A stretch of DNA of 64,000 bases from Rhea pennata (Eukaryota; Chordata; Aves; Rheiformes; Rheidae): the NCBI RefSeq assembly GCF_028389875.1, contig NC_084663.1:207545876-207609875 (forward strand), given 5' to 3'. The position numbers and the translations under genes were made by a program. Positions 1-13,921 of the stretch are shown piece after piece. The notes under the pieces are model-generated. The model did not search any database and was not told the DNA's origin. It saw nothing but the letters and a program-made list of their open reading frames with translations. Within the stretch, counting starts at the first letter, position 1; every line of letters starts with the position of its first letter.

Positions 1-2681
1 CAGATGAGGATCCTGCCAAGCCATACCTGACTCTTTTTTCGATCTCTCCCTCTCCGCTTCTCTCACCTCCTCTCCTCGTGAAGATGATGCAGGAGATCAG
101 GGCTTTTCATGAGAGGCAGCAGCAACAGAGATACATGTGAGTGGAAGTTAGCATGTTGTCTGGGCAGCACCTACCTCCTCAAATAGTTGTTCTCAAGCTC
201 CTCTGGAAGCAGGCTAGATCAAAACACCTTACAGGCTATGCCGGATACCGTGGATATGAATCTAAAGGAGGAAACATGGGTTTAGTAGCTTAGATAACTG
301 GGCTTTAATCTGAACTGTGCCACTGATTCGGTGTACAGAAGTGAGCAAGACTCACATATTCTAGCTTTCAGAAGTTATGACTGTTCTTGGCTTTCTCTAT
401 GCTTTCCCTGGCTACTTTTGGAGCCCTATTAAAACCCAAAGGCATGAAGCCAAGTCTTTTGTTTCTGTAAGAGGTCATTTTTTTTCTACTGGTTATAGTC
501 AAAATTTTAAACTGCCACCAACTCCTGCATTGAAGCATTTCCAGAGAAGCAAAAGCATCATGCTCACTGCTCAGATTTGCATTTATTTTGAAATGCTTTC
601 ATTTCTAATTTATTTCTATGTTGCTTTATTTATTTGTGTTGTTCTGGCAGAAAAACTCACCAAGAAAACCATTACTGAAATGTCCAGCCAAATAACCTTT
701 TTGGTGCCATTGGCCCCAACGGCAGTTTCAGTGATGCTTCTCTTGCCTTCTCTCCTTTTTTATTTAAAATGTGTAGCTAGACATACTTAGAAATATCCAA
801 TAGCTAAAATAGCCATGTAAGCTGACAATAAATTAAACAGCTAGATGCCACTGTGCACAGACGAATCCTTTCATAGAAGAAAACATTCTTCTGAAAAAAT
901 TTCTATTACATAGCCCCCATGGGGATTTTTCTCTCTTGATTGAGACTGTATTTCCCATTCTGGGGGTATGTAGTACTACAAGTACAAAATGAAATAGATG
1001 AGAAAATAATGGTAGATGAAACAAAGGCCTTACTGCAGATCCTGATCCTGGAACATCGAAAGGAAAATGACGTCATTTCTGAGTCTGTACATGCCAGGAT
1101 GTTGTGAGCATAGACTTTACCAAACATCCTATGAAACAATTAACAAACAGTTCCCTGAACACAGTGTAGATACATATTCTAGGCACAGCCTTTACATGAC
1201 TTGGTGTTGGTGGACCCTCTGCAGGCAGTTACTCTACTCCAGATTTAATGAAAATGAAGACCTTTTCCTCTTTAGTGTCACTCTTATTGTGTCAAGAATA
1301 AGGAGACTTTTCTAATGGCTGGATATTGATGGAAAATCTCGGTGACTTGGCGCAAGGATGTATCTGTACTCTCTGTCTTTGGGCAACTAGTTCCTCCTAA
1401 GAACACTAACTCCCTTTGGCCCTCCCCTGTAGGATACCCTCTAGATCTCCAAATGGCTGCTATAAAGTCATAGACAGACTAGAATATAGAGGTTATTCCT
1501 GTTAGGGAACCAGTACAGAGCAAACCTGGAACAAACTGAGGCAGCTTTCATTACAAGCCTTCTTTGATCTACAGGGTTTAAAGAGCTTGTATGCTGCAAA
1601 TGTAGTCATGCTTGGATGCCGCTCTCATTCTCTTCCTCAGTCTAGGGATATGCTCTTAGAATACTTAATGTGTTTTTTCTTGTCTTTCTCTGTCCCTCTC
1701 TGAGATCTCTTTTTTTTTTCTTTCTTTTTTTTTTTTTTTTTTTTCCTGGTGGGAAAGAATGAGACTTTGTCTAGATAGAACATATTCTGAAGACTTATAT
1801 GTTGTTCCAAGTAGTCATTTATATACATAATCAATGCCTAAATAAACATTAAAACAATTACCACTTTTTGAATTGAGAAGAATCAGAGCTGCTGGCCTTC
1901 TCTTGGAAGATTTTTGAAGTCACTGCACTATGCCAACACATGTTTTCATTGCCAAAGTGATGAAAGCAAGAAGAATGTATGCTGGACATATATTAAATGA
2001 ATGTAGTAAGTCTTCATTTCAGAAACCTGCCAAGTGTCATTTATGGAATATATGAACAAGCTGATGAGCTCTTCTGAATCAGTTATTTATTACTTTAACC
2101 TACTAAAGATTTGCATTAATGGGCTTCTCAGAAAAGGATAACACTAAAGTGGATATAGCTAATGAGTCAACATTTAAGCAATATCTACCCCTCTGCATAT
2201 ATGATTTCTTGGGTAATATAGGTAGTATCATATACTATGTAAAACTGACATGATTTTTTGTAAGGAAAGTATGGGTTTTTTACAGAAGTGCTTCAACTGA
2301 GGATTACTTTCAAGCCATATGCAAACTTTCTAGTGTCTTTTAGAATTCATATCCCTTCTAAATTCATAGAGATTCTTGTCTTTTCTAACAGTTCAAGCAC
2401 TAGCTGAACTGTTAGGAGTCACTAATGTATCCTATTAAAGGGACATACTGTGACCCCTAATCCTTGTAGGATTCATAGCCCTTGAGTTACGCTGTTGGTC
2501 TTGCTTATATGACTCCTTTCTTCCAAGACATTTGTTAACACAAGCAGCAGAACTAACTTCTGCTGAAGTCTGGGTCTTCTCTCTCTTGGCCGTGCTCCGT
2601 ATTTTTGAGAAAGTCAAAAATCTAGCTTCAAACAGAAATAACTGTTTTTAGTTTTGTCTCCACTGTTGCCTGAATGTGCTT
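1..2681. other. Intergenic sequence, no supported gene
   Basis: This is AT-rich sequence with no gene I can support. A pyrimidine tract with a run of 20 T occupies about 1,708-1,746. At the left edge, an open frame on the + strand from position 3 to a TGA at 135-137 overlaps a GTGAGT that resembles a splice donor. That is too little to call an exon. The 137-codon open frame at 377-790 has no recognisable domain and is probably chance. Confidence 0.6.
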
Positions 2682-4655
2682 TTACTTCATCTGCTGTGCA
2701 TCCTCCAGTGTTTGGATGGCTGCTCTCACTTGAGTTATGTATTTGATGTCATCCCCAGTGTGTAGGGCCTCCAACTTTCCTTGGCAGTAAAAAACTGTCC
2801 GTCATGTGAAGCCGACAAGCAGGGCACTATTCCCTGTGCTTTCTAACCCAAGAAATGAGCCAGCATTGTCTCTCCATTCCTACCTACATTGTCGTTGCCG
2901 TCAGTCACTTTATTATCAATGCCATTTTCACATCATTTTGTGAATACACAGAATAGGACATCTTGTGCTCATGTTCCCATGTGGCACTGAACTGTTTGAA
3001 TTTTGTGACAGGTTCTGTGACTCACTCCTTCATTAGGTTGGCTACAGTATGCTTATCCTTGCAGCGCATGCCTTCAGTTTCCTGAGTCCAGTTACTATCT
3101 AAACACCCTGCAATAGTCCATTCCTGGAACATTGTGGTGTAACACCACCAGGGTGTTGTTCCTTTTCTCATGGTAAAAAAGCTGCTGGTAAAAATCTTGA
3201 TGCCAGGAATTTTTTCTAACTGAGGAAGTTCCTCAATTTATACTTCTGGGAGAAAAGTAAGATCCAAAGACTTTCTCACCCACCTGTTCCTGTTCAAAGT
3301 TTTTCAGAGAACTAGGAAGCTTGTGTCACTCAATATACCAAATATGTTTTTTACCCTGGATAAATCTACTGGTGCATCTTTAGAAATCATAAGTCTTTAA
3401 TACTCATAAGAAGCACTGAGTTCTTTTACAAAGTATACTAAGTGTTCTTCAACCAGCGTGGCTAACCTGGCCACTGCTACACTACTACCATGCTCAATGC
3501 TAAATTCAATAGGTTCATTAATATTACCTCTTCGCAGTTTTCCTCAAACCCTCTAAGTTAATGGAATTGTGCATGTCAGGGAGTTCCAGGATGGCCAGTG
3601 GAGTTTTAACTTCTGTTTGATCTTTGAATTTCCTTGAAGTATATATTAAAACTTTGGCCAAGTTCGCCCTTGTCTTCCTTCTCTCTCACATGAAGAAAAT
3701 TTTAGTTACATTTAGAGCTTGCTGAGTACAGAGTTGGCTAATGTTATTTGAGTTTTGCACCTGATAGTACCCTTCTATTTCCACTCCTATGAAATGCAAG
3801 TAACAATGTTTATTGCTTCTCCTCTTCGTTTCTTTTACTAACAGTTTGCATTTATTTGTCAGCTTCAGACTGCTTCTGTTGTAAGTGCCCTTTACTTGGA
3901 CACCACTTTCTCCAGTGTAAAATTGGCTTTTACACTTTTGTTGGCTGATATTATGGCTAGCTGCACAATCTATCAGGAAACAAATTGCTCTTTAATGCAA
4001 AAGCAGAACAGAAAATGCAGCGTCCTTTGTTTTCAGTGCAAGCTTGCAGGAAGTGCTCTCTTCCTCATGGTTAGTGTAGAAAGCAAAAATATTTCTCTCT
4101 CTCTCTCCCTTTCTTTCTATCCTCCCCATAATGAGATGCAAAATGGCCCTTTTTTGACCCTGTTTACATCATTGGCCGTAACCCAGGCATTTTTACTCTT
4201 GCTTTCCTTCTGACTTCCCATATGTGTAGACTGGGTTGTGTTATCTGCCTTCCTGAGCCTCTCATCTGTATCTGAAAAAGTCTTCTATTGTGCAGACTTG
4301 TTCTGACCTTGTGACTCTTCACAATTTCAGTTGACAAATTCTTTTGTCCCTGATAGTAGGTGAGATCTCTCTGTTTTTTCTCAACAGTATGTCCTGAAGT
4401 CTGGAACTAACCACCTTGCCTTATTGATATAATATGAAATGACTCCAAAGTTCCAAATGGATTCATGAATTCTTAATTTTGTAACACAGGAATGTATTCC
4501 ATCTTCAGCAGCTCATTTTTGACTTAAAAAAACATCTATTTTGTCTCATTATGGACAGTGTCACAACACTCACCAGTCACCCTTATTGGCTCTTCCAACA
4601 TATTATGCTTTATTCTTGACAACAGAGTTTCACTCACTTCTCATTCTTCTTCTCC
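2682..4655 (-). pseudogene. Decayed protein-coding remnant of unknown identity
   Basis: Read on the - strand, this stretch gives protein-like text broken by stops and frame changes, with no sign of introns. The clearest parts are an open segment of 101 codons (3,991-3,689) and a single frame of about 214 codons (3,546-2,905) with four internal stops. A last segment of about 39 codons ends at a stop at 2,684-2,682; its last residues read ITQVRAAIQTLEDAQQMK. Other readable pieces include SFLIEHGSS-like and EEHLVYFVKELSASYEY text near 3,450-3,520. Several stops are one transition away from Gln or Arg codons, as expected from decay. I do not recognise the family. A processed pseudogene, a relic of a large single exon, or an old mobile-element ORF would all fit. 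A short CT microsatellite (about 4,093-4,118) interrupts it. The reading is mine by eye and the frame joins are uncertain. Confidence 0.45.
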
Positions 4656-7600
4656 AATGAAAAAGCAAAAAGTTTAACTTTTTATACTTATTGTCCGCTG
4701 ATGATACAGGTTCAATCCTTACTTCCTTAGTTTTCACCTTTATGCTGCAAATCCTTCTTCATCAAGAATCTGAGTCCCTTTATGCCACTTTCTGAATCCA
4801 TTTCCACTTGTTCCCTTTTTGTCTTTAAATCATTTTTTCATTTGGAGTGATTTTTATCACCAGATTCCAGATATTGCATAAGTACTAAGATGTGGACTCC
4901 AGACACATAAACCAAAAATGAATCTTTAGCAAGTAATCAGACAACCAGATTCAGCCAATATTCAAGCCATATTCATGCAGATAAGCTACCTGATGTCTCT
5001 TCTAAGGGCTTTTCTCTACACTTCAGATGTTTCTTTCTAAATTCTGTAAAGATGATCACTCAGAGGCCTTTCCATAGCATCAGCTCCTGTTCTCACTAGA
5101 CTTTGTGATGAACTAATGATGAGATCTCCGTTATAGAAATAAAACCATTAAACTCATCCTCGCTGGAGAATAAAGCAGGATTAAGACCTAACTCTGCAGA
5201 GATATTCTTACTTAACTCAGTCAGGATCTGAATCTGAATGTGCCATAAGGTACTGCCATCTGCCCATTTATTTCATCATAGGAATCTACAAAGCAATTCA
5301 GTTCCAAGTAAGAATCTACAATTTTTAGGAATATTCTAGAAATCTGAATTCTGCTAAAAATGGCTAGTGAGCTAGGCAGAATATTCTTTTCTACTAAACT
5401 ATGGCATTTTATGTTTGCTAAAATCATAATTATAAATGGAAGATATGACATATTTTCATCTTCTATTGAGTTTAGCATTTTAAAAGCTCACTCCTTTGAA
5501 ATGAATGCATTTTTAAGGCTAATTCCAGTATAGCAGAAAAAAACATAAGGACTTTGTGTCGTGCATAGACAGTAGCAGCACAGTCTATTCTCAGTTCAGC
5601 TATCTGACATTCTCAGTCCTGGGGACTGGCTGTAGAACAAGAGATATAAAAGCTTGCTAGAGTCAGATTAGGAAAAAGAATTTTTAAAACATCTGGCTAA
5701 TAAATGCAATTACATTCTATTTCTTGCCTTTGTTAAGAATATAGATGATTAAAATGGTCAATACTGATAGCAACAATTTCTGAACAACATTTTGCAAGAC
5801 GAACAGAGAAACAAGAAAAGTAAGTCCATGTGGAAGTCGCAGTCCAGAAAACTGCAAAGCAATCTCACCTCTCAGTGGTGACTACCATGCTATATTTTAG
5901 ACCATTTAAAACTATTGTGGTTGCCAGTAATTGAGACATTGTGTCTTTCATTCAGATCATCAGATGCTCACTTGGCTGTATAGAATGAAAGATGTTGATA
6001 GAAGATTATAAAAGACAACATGGTGCTACCAGTGCCTTGAAATTGGTATCAAAAAGGGCCAGCAAGCCTTCTAAAGGTAAACAAGATTGTTACAGGAATC
6101 TTCAAAACAGACCTGTATGCCTATGAAGTGTCTCAGGCTAAATACGAAATATGTAAAATCAATGGTTGGTCCATGGTACAGAGAAACTTGGTACATATGT
6201 GCCCTGAAAGGTAAGCGTGAGGCTGAAGTCCTCTTTGGACAATCAAACCGCCAATTTTATTTTAAAATTCCTATGGAATTGAAGATCCCACAAGTACTTA
6301 AAATTAAGACTATGCAACTGGTAATTGTAATACTAGAAACATAATTCAGCCCCACTGCAAGACCTGTATATATGGTCACCCATGGAACCCTCCTGCGAGG
6401 AGTTTTTGCTGTAAGACAGCAAGTCTGTCACATATTGGAAAGACGATTTGCTGCTTTGTATATGAAAGATGGATTTCTGAAGCAGATAGAAATGCACTAG
6501 GGTCTTTCATTTTTATGTATTAATATATTCCAGTCCTGGCTATTCTAGAATAATATATTCCAGAGCTGGAATATCCTTATTGTAATGGAGAAATTTTCTA
6601 TAATGCTGACCTAATAAGAGACGCTAGATGTAATCTCATGCATTTATGTAATGTTTAAATGGATTTATTCAAATCAGTAAAAATCCTTTAGTTCCTCGGA
6701 ATAATGAACTACTAAATGTTTTATTGACAAAAACTTATAGACTTTTCTGTGTTAATGTATTCCACTCTCAGTCCACAGGGTAAGAACATTTTCATAGCAT
6801 TTTTTTGCAGATTAATTGATCTAACTGCAGTGAGGGCCCTTATCATTCCTCTGCCAGAGCTGAATTTTGCTCCTAATCATGCTGCAACTGATGCAATTGT
6901 GCTGCACTATGACTAGAAAAGAAGATCATGCTTCTGATTAGGTGGTCTTGAATTTGGTAAGACCTCTGTGGGCAAAGGAGAAATGGGGCAGCCACAAGCA
7001 TAAAGTAAGCAGATATGGATCCAGACACATAGCACCTCTGTTGATGAAGTGTATATCTGATGACTCTCTGTTGACAAAGCATCACTATGGTGCCCCTCAT
7101 ATTTTTATTGGCAGGTATCCCTGCTGTAGATGCTGTTAGATCAGAGTAGTCAAGGTTGCAAGTAAATGTCTTGCTACTGCTTTGCTCTTATTTACTGCAG
7201 AAGGGCAGGCAGAACTGTAAGAGCGGGGACTGTTCCTCACAGTGTTGGTCTGGGATGGGAAACGGCTCCTTCAAAGGACTGGAAGTCCATGCCAGTGGTT
7301 TGAATCCAGTCTCCATAGTCTGGAAATGTTTCCCTGTCTCCCCCTTTGCCCTGGCAATGACGAAAGCAGTACTCACTGGCAGAGCAGTATTCTGTGTCAG
7401 CGGAGTATTAGGGTGTAGTATGGTTAGAGCACTTTTGGGGTAAGGGAGAGGACCATTTCACCTGGTTGCATCTTTATCTGTCTGAAAGCTTTAAGTAAAT
7501 TATCTGGAGTGCATAGATAGCTGAAGTAAAGAGATAGCCCCTTCCAAGAGGAATTTCATCCTCTCACCTTAGATACTTACTTATGATAGGGAAACTTGCT

Positions 7601-7879
7601 ATCTGGAGGTACCTCTCTCTCTAACTTTTCCTGTAACAGGGAAAATATATGACTAGTATATACTGAAAGGCTCATCTGTAGACACCTACAATTAGGAGAG
7701 CAGTGTTATTTTCACCGCCAGTTTTTTGTGGGAAGTAATGCAGCCTTTCTCAAAACCAGATTTCTTTCTGACAGTGATATCAATGGGAAGGCAACTGAAT
7801 ATGTATAAATCTGATTGTAATTCCAAATCTACTTAATTGTCAGTGAGAATGATTCAGTATTTTGCATGGGAGAGAGAAA
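4656..7879. other. Intergenic sequence, nothing recognised
   Basis: AT-rich sequence. The short open frames here (for example 6,087-6,344 and 7,156-7,443) have no recognisable domains and no plausible splice context. I see no repeat family in this stretch. Confidence 0.6.
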
Positions 7880-8765
7880 GAATTCAGATGGCTGAATTGA
7901 CTGGTTTGGTGGATGAGAGGAGAGCAGTGGATGTTTTTTATCTCAACTTCATTAAGGCTTTGGTTGTTGTCTCACAAAACATCCTCATAGACAAGCTGAC
8001 AAAGTATGGATTACATAAGTGGCATGTATGGAAAACTGGCTGAACTGCCAGGCTCAGAGGGCTGTGACCACTAGCATGTAGTCCAGTTGGAGACCAGGCA
8101 CCAGTGCTGTATTCCAGGGGTCAATAGTGGATCCAATACTGTTTAATTGGTGACATGGATGAGGGGGCAGAGAGCACCATCAGCAAATTCACAGATGATA
8201 CAAAATTGTGAGGAGATGACTGATAGACCAGATGATTGTACTGTCATTCAGAACGACCTCAATAGGCTGGAGAAATGGGTGGAGATGAATCTCATGAAGT
8301 TCAACAAAGGGAAATGCCAAGTCCTGTACCTGGAGTGAAGTAACCCCAGGGAGTAGGACAGACAGGGCCAGCTGGCTGGTAAGCAGCCTTGCAGAGAAAG
8401 ATCTGGGAGTCCTGGTATACAACAATTTGAGCATCAGCCAGCAGTGTGCCCTTGTGACAGAGAAAGCCAACAGCATCCGGGGCTGCCTTAGGAAGACCAT
8501 TGCCAGCAGGTCGAGGGAGGTGATCCTTCCTCTCTACTCAGCACAGAGAGACCACATCTGGAGTGCTGTGTCCAGTGCTCTCCAGTATAAGAAAGATATG
8601 GGCAGATGAGCAAGTCCAGCGAAGGGCCACAAAGATGATTAAGGGACTACATCATCTGTCACACCTGAAAAGAGCTGGGATTGTTCAGCCTGGAGAAGAA
8701 AAGATTCAATATGATTCGTGTGTATAAATATCTGATGGAGGTTGCAGGAGAGGACAGAGCCATGT
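7880..8765 (+). mobile_element. Old CR1 LINE fragment, reverse transcriptase region
   Basis: This is a degenerate piece of the CR1 ORF2 reverse transcriptase with both ends missing. Recognisable text includes GLVDERRAVDVFYLNFIKAL near 7,900-7,960, and further matches follow through LEKWVEMNLMKFNKGKCQVL (about 8,260-8,325) and SREVILPLYSAQ (about 8,510-8,545). The catalytic FADDTKLG block reads as FTDDTKL followed by a stop near 8,190-8,213. Many frameshifts and stops make it clearly inactive, and it is more diverged than the CR1 copies near 39.5, 42.2 and 52.5 kb. The 3' untranslated end is absent or unrecognisable. Confidence 0.88.
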
Positions 8766-11700
8766 AATCTTCCCTTGCCATAAAAAGCTCAGTTGAAGAA
8801 AATCCCTCTAGAATTCTTAGCTGCGTACTGTATTTATTTACCAATCTGATGTTTCTGTTCACTATGTATCACTGATGTCTGTTACACACACACACCAAAA
8901 TTGTTCTTCTTGTACCTTGCTCACCTTCTTTTAACCATATATGTTCTGTCAAGCTGTTGTGGATTTTCCCGCAATAGGCAGCTGGAGTTCCAAGGCACTT
9001 TGGAACTCATCCTTCTAAGAACACAAGAAGGTTATTTGATTAATTCATCTATTACAGCCCAATTATTTTAACTTCAATTAGTCTCACACTCAGCTTGATT
9101 TGATAAAGTCCACTTTATTCTCTATATATTTCCATAATGTCTAGACAGCTTACTCATGCTTTCACAGACTTTTTTTTTCTCTATGTGTTCATTAGATCTC
9201 TGTGGTATCCAAATAGCTCTCCAATTTTTGTTACTTGAAAGACCAGAACGTTGGATTTAGTCTTTTAAACTGCTGCTGCTCAGAGCTTGCAATGACTGCT
9301 GGAAGATGCAGTTAAAGGAAATGGTAGTGCTGTGTTATTCCCTGATCCAGGATCTCAGCTTTGACAAAGGAAGGAGCTGTGAGATTTCTTCACAGATAAT
9401 GTATGTGGGGAAAAAACACATCTTTTTTGGTTGGTTTGCTTGTTTCTTTATTTTTTCCAGTTTTCCTAGCACAAATTTATTTTAGCAGTTTCAGAGGATT
9501 AGGGAGTAGCAAGGGGCCCTGGTGTCCCTTTTCCTCTTGTAGGGAACACATCTCCCCTCACAGGACAGAGTTGTGCCATATTCTAGCCATCACATTAGTG
9601 ATGGGCTACAAAGTCCAGATTTAATGTATGGGTGCATGCAGAAGACCTGAAAAACATCATTATCTCAAATAATTCATCCACTATTATCTCACTTTAAGTC
9701 AGCCACCTTAGCTATTTACACGATAACCTGTTTTCACTAAAATGATGGGTTAACTAATTAATATATCTTTACAAGTCCAGATCATTTTGACTGCAGCAGG
9801 CTGGGGAGAAAAGCCGGTTAATCCAACACAACTGAGAACAGTAATCTTTGAAAGGTAGACTGTGGTGACTAGCTAGATGCAATAATCTTTCTCCTACATG
9901 GCTGGATATAGAAGAAGATAAATATCTATGCCTGATAAGGCATAGTATGGATCTGTGTACCGAAACAGATCAGTTATGCCATGTCACTCATACAATTAGC
10001 TTCCACCTCCTAGTCACCTCCACAGATAGAGCTGTCACTTGCATTTACAGTACAACAAGAGTTTTCTTCTGCTGTATAAATTCTTAAATATCAAAAGCAT
10101 TACTTGGTGGATCTTGTAAGACATACTACGGAGTGGAAAAGTGACCACAGTGCTGTTCTGTAAGGAGGAGATACGCCTCATATGGTACAACGTTCAAAAT
10201 ATGTTCACTGGGAGGCACTGTTGACCCAGCTTTTCAACAACCTGGCACACTGGATGTCTCCCACTTCAACTGACCTACCAAAACATCAATTCACATGTCA
10301 GAGGAGAGGCAAACTGAGAGCTCTGTAAAGACCTAGAGGATTCATAAGATTTCCTCCCTGTCTTCTGCAAAACTCTAGTCTTTAATGAGAGCCGAGCAGA
10401 GAAAATTGAATGTGCTCATATGCTATTTTCTGGCCTTATAGATGAGATGTTATTACATATTACATATGTGATAAATTCAGAAGAGTCCAAAAGCTTCATT
10501 CATTAACAGCCTGAGTCTGTGACATATAAGACACACAAACGCACACTACATACCTCCCTCTCTCTCTCTCTATATATATATATATGCATACAGACACCCA
10601 TTCAAATTCAGTGGTTGCAGGTTTTCCTATTATCAAAAATACAGAAGACTATGAAGCCCCTTACAAATATCACAAAATGTTTTAAAGGAATACCTTTTTT
10701 TTTAATATTATTTTTTTTCTTCAGGAAGTCAGAGCAGTCTTTCAGAAAACAGTCAAAAACTTACGAAAAAACATTTCTCTGATCAGCATCCCAGCTGAGA
10801 AACCTTCTGGATGGGGCATTAATTTTTACGCCTTGTTTACCCTCTTGGTTAAGGGTGAATTCAGAATCAGCCAATGAACTGTCTTTGAGTTCACTAGGAA
10901 TTTTATTTTAAAATTAAGCATCATTTAATTTTGCCATAATGCCTAGACTGCTTTGGCTTTTTGAGTTTTGGTAAGTTACATGTTACAGAGTAACTTTGAA
11001 CATCTGGAGCTTTTCAGTTTTTAATGTGTTTTCTTTAGTGACAGAAATAATCTCATCAAGTGTAATGACCATGGGATGAGTTAAAATATTGTATTATTGC
11101 CTCTTCTGAGCAGCTAATGCCTATTTTGTAGCTGACAAATTCCCTGGCCTAAATTACACCCTTGGATAGGAAATAACTATCACAGAAACCAATAGGTTTG
11201 ACATGGTCATCAACATTTGATAAGTAGCCCTCAGGGAACACAATATAAACATACCACCCCCTCTACTACTTGATCCCACTAATAAAGAAATTCGTATGTG
11301 ATAGAAAAATATTGATGGTGAACAGATGCATTTGCTGAATGGTTATTGCAAGTCTGGTTTCTAAAGCTAACATATACAACAGAGCACTCAATATTTCAGC
11401 ATGAGCTTTAGATGTCTAATTAAGTGTTATTATCAATTCTCTGTAAAGCACCAGCAGTGTGGCAAGTATTTTGCTAAAGGTCACCTCTACGTCTGAAACA
11501 TTTTGTATCTAACTTAGCTGAAATACAAGTAATACACTGATCTCACTGGCACATTGCACTCTCCCCATCTGTTGTGTCCACATGTTTTTTCTGTTTTATA
11601 TCATAAGTTCTTCAGGAAGATAACAAGATGGCTGTGATTCTAGCAGCCTCAGACACCATAGATGTGATTCACTAATTTTAGGTATCTCTGGTATGAGATA

Positions 11701-13726
11701 GTAACTCCAAAGACTCCAATTATTCAGCAAGTAAAAATTTGCTTCTGTAAGGCACAATTCATCTAATTCAACTAATTTTAGGTAGTAAAATTCCATGAGA
11801 TTAAACCTTCTAACATGATAAACCAAACTGGGTAAGCAGTCCAGTGGGACAACTGGAAACTGAGAAGCAAGGAAGTTAAAGATAATAACAAATATGGATG
11901 CTAGAATTGGTCATTAAAATGTGAATGGTCTGATGGTCTGGTGGTCACATTTAGGTTGATGGGAACTATAAATAAGCTTGGAGTATCAGATCAGTTAAGT
12001 ATCTCTGTGCCTAAAGAGATGTTGTGCTTAATTTAAGCTACTTATTTGGGAAAACATTGGGACAAAGCTAAAATCATAACCACATCCATCAAATAAGTTA
12101 GTGACTTTGGGATTTACAACCTCTGACCAAGTCTCCTTGGTGTGCACCATGACTTTTCAATCCTGGAAAGCCCATCAAAAAGTTATAGCATAAGACAGCT
12201 TGCATGAGGGTGGTATTAATTTCCTTATCCTGTTATAGTACCAAAAATGTATCATAAATTGCCATTGTCCCTCATATTTAGCTATGCACATTTCCTAATT
12301 TAGCACTGTATCACCCTTCTGTGTTTTCCTTTCAGATTGAACCTAGTTAGCATAATCTGTTGCTCATTTGGGAAAGATAAATTTTTTAAAATATTAGTCT
12401 GTAGCTGAAACATGGAAGCACTGGGAGTAAAGTACATTGTACTTCTTCCTCCCACTGGAACATATTGAGATCACATGAACCTGTGGGCTGATACATAAGA
12501 AAGAATCTTGCTGTTATAAATTCAGCTGAATAGGAAAGATTGCTATTGATGTTTGTTTTGCTAAACAGTGTATTAACTGTAAGCTTCAACAAAAATATCT
12601 GTCAAAGACAGCTGGCACATTTTGAACACCTCTGTCCCAAGCCAGTGCTAGAATCATTGATGTGGTGTAGGAGCATCTTTACAAGGCTTTCTCTCAAGTC
12701 TGCAAAACTAATTTCATACTGAAGGAAACTTGGCCTGTATGCAAACACCGAAACAATGTGCATTGAAAGTGAAATGTATTTTAATTGTCCAAAGCTAGAT
12801 AAGGAATTAGAGTCAATGCTTCAAGTTCAGTCACGGTGGGCTATCCACTCAGGACTGAGAAAAAAAATTTCCAAGCTAGCAACAAATCCACAAGTCCTAT
12901 CCTTTTTCCAAAGAGCCCAAAGGCACAGAGAGTCTCTGCAAATCTCACTGTATCCAAGAGGTAGTGCAAAATAAGTTCCAGGTAGACTGTGTTTGGGATT
13001 TCATGGGGACAATGCTGGAATAACCCTAAAAGCCACAGCATATTGCTATGTTAGCCAAGCATCACCTTCTAGGAAATAGTGGTGATACATAAAAATACTT
13101 CTATACATAACAGCCTCTTCAACTAGTGCTACAACAGTTTGTGTCTGCACTTTTGAAATAGGTGTTTTTGAAACCTTTAGTGAAATAAACCTTTGGAGAA
13201 TAAATAGCTAATATATAATCCTATTTATGTCATTTCCATTAGTGATAGGCTTTTTTCTTTAAGAAATCAAAAGGTAAGATGCTATCTTGGAAAATAACTG
13301 ACTTAGGGTAAAGCACCGTGTCCTTATATAATTTATATGTGGTCTTTCATGTTTTCCTCTGTGCTTCTCTTTACCCCCTCAAGGTCAGACTGAAAGCTTA
13401 ATATTACAGAAGAAACAAAATTAACAGCAGCTGCATATTGAGATAGACTGTTGAACTCACCTAAAAAAGTATTTCGCCTCAGACTGAGCTCCTTTTGTTC
13501 ATTAAAATTCTTTTGTGAAATTGTTCTCTTATTTTCATTAGAGCTCATCTACTTTGTAGAAGAGCTTCCTAAAGATCAATGACTTCAGATAATCCAAGTT
13601 ACAGAAGTTATTTGTTGGATCAGAATTGGCCCAAGAATAAGAAAATGCAGATCTTCCTAACAAAATAGACTTTTTAAGAAGCATGGCCAGACTTTGAAGA
13701 ATAAGTCAAATCAAAAGCTGAATTTG
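8766..13726. other. Intergenic sequence with one microsatellite
   Basis: AT-rich, with no supported gene. A compound microsatellite of TC followed by TA dinucleotides lies at about 10,555-10,585. A short CA run is near 8,885-8,894. All open frames are short and lack recognisable domains. Confidence 0.6.
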
Positions 13727-13791
13727 TAGTTGACCAGGGTTGTAGTCTATAGAATAAACTACAGAATAGTTGACCAGGGTTGTAGTCTATA
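13727..13791. repeat. Direct repeat, 25 bp copies spaced 40 bp apart
   Basis: The same 25 bases, starting TAGTTGACCAGGG and ending TCTATA, occur at 13,727-13,751 and again at 13,767-13,791. The 15 bases between them are partly similar to what follows the second copy. This looks like a small local duplication about 125 bp to the left of the solo LTR. Confidence 0.9.
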
Positions 13792-13915
13792 CAGAATCAT
13801 TCAGATTAAATTCTCAAGCCTGTTTTACACAGTAAATTGCAGCTAATGATCTTAATAATGTCTTCAGTTCTGAGGTGTCTAAACAGAGTATTCACAGCTA
13901 CATTAGCTATGGGTT

Positions 13916-13921
13916 AACTGG
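13916..13921. repeat. Left target-site duplication of the solo LTR (AACTGG)
   Basis: The six bases AACTGG directly abut the left end of the LTR and recur exactly at 14,152-14,157 on its right side. Six base pairs is the duplication size made by avian sarcoma/leukosis-type integrases. Confidence 0.8.

Noticed and set aside
377..790. 137-codon + strand frame near the left edge
   Set aside because: AT-rich hydrophobic text without a domain, promoter or splice support.
3896..4213. 105-codon + strand frame
   Set aside because: It lies opposite the better-supported - strand remnant and crosses a CT microsatellite.
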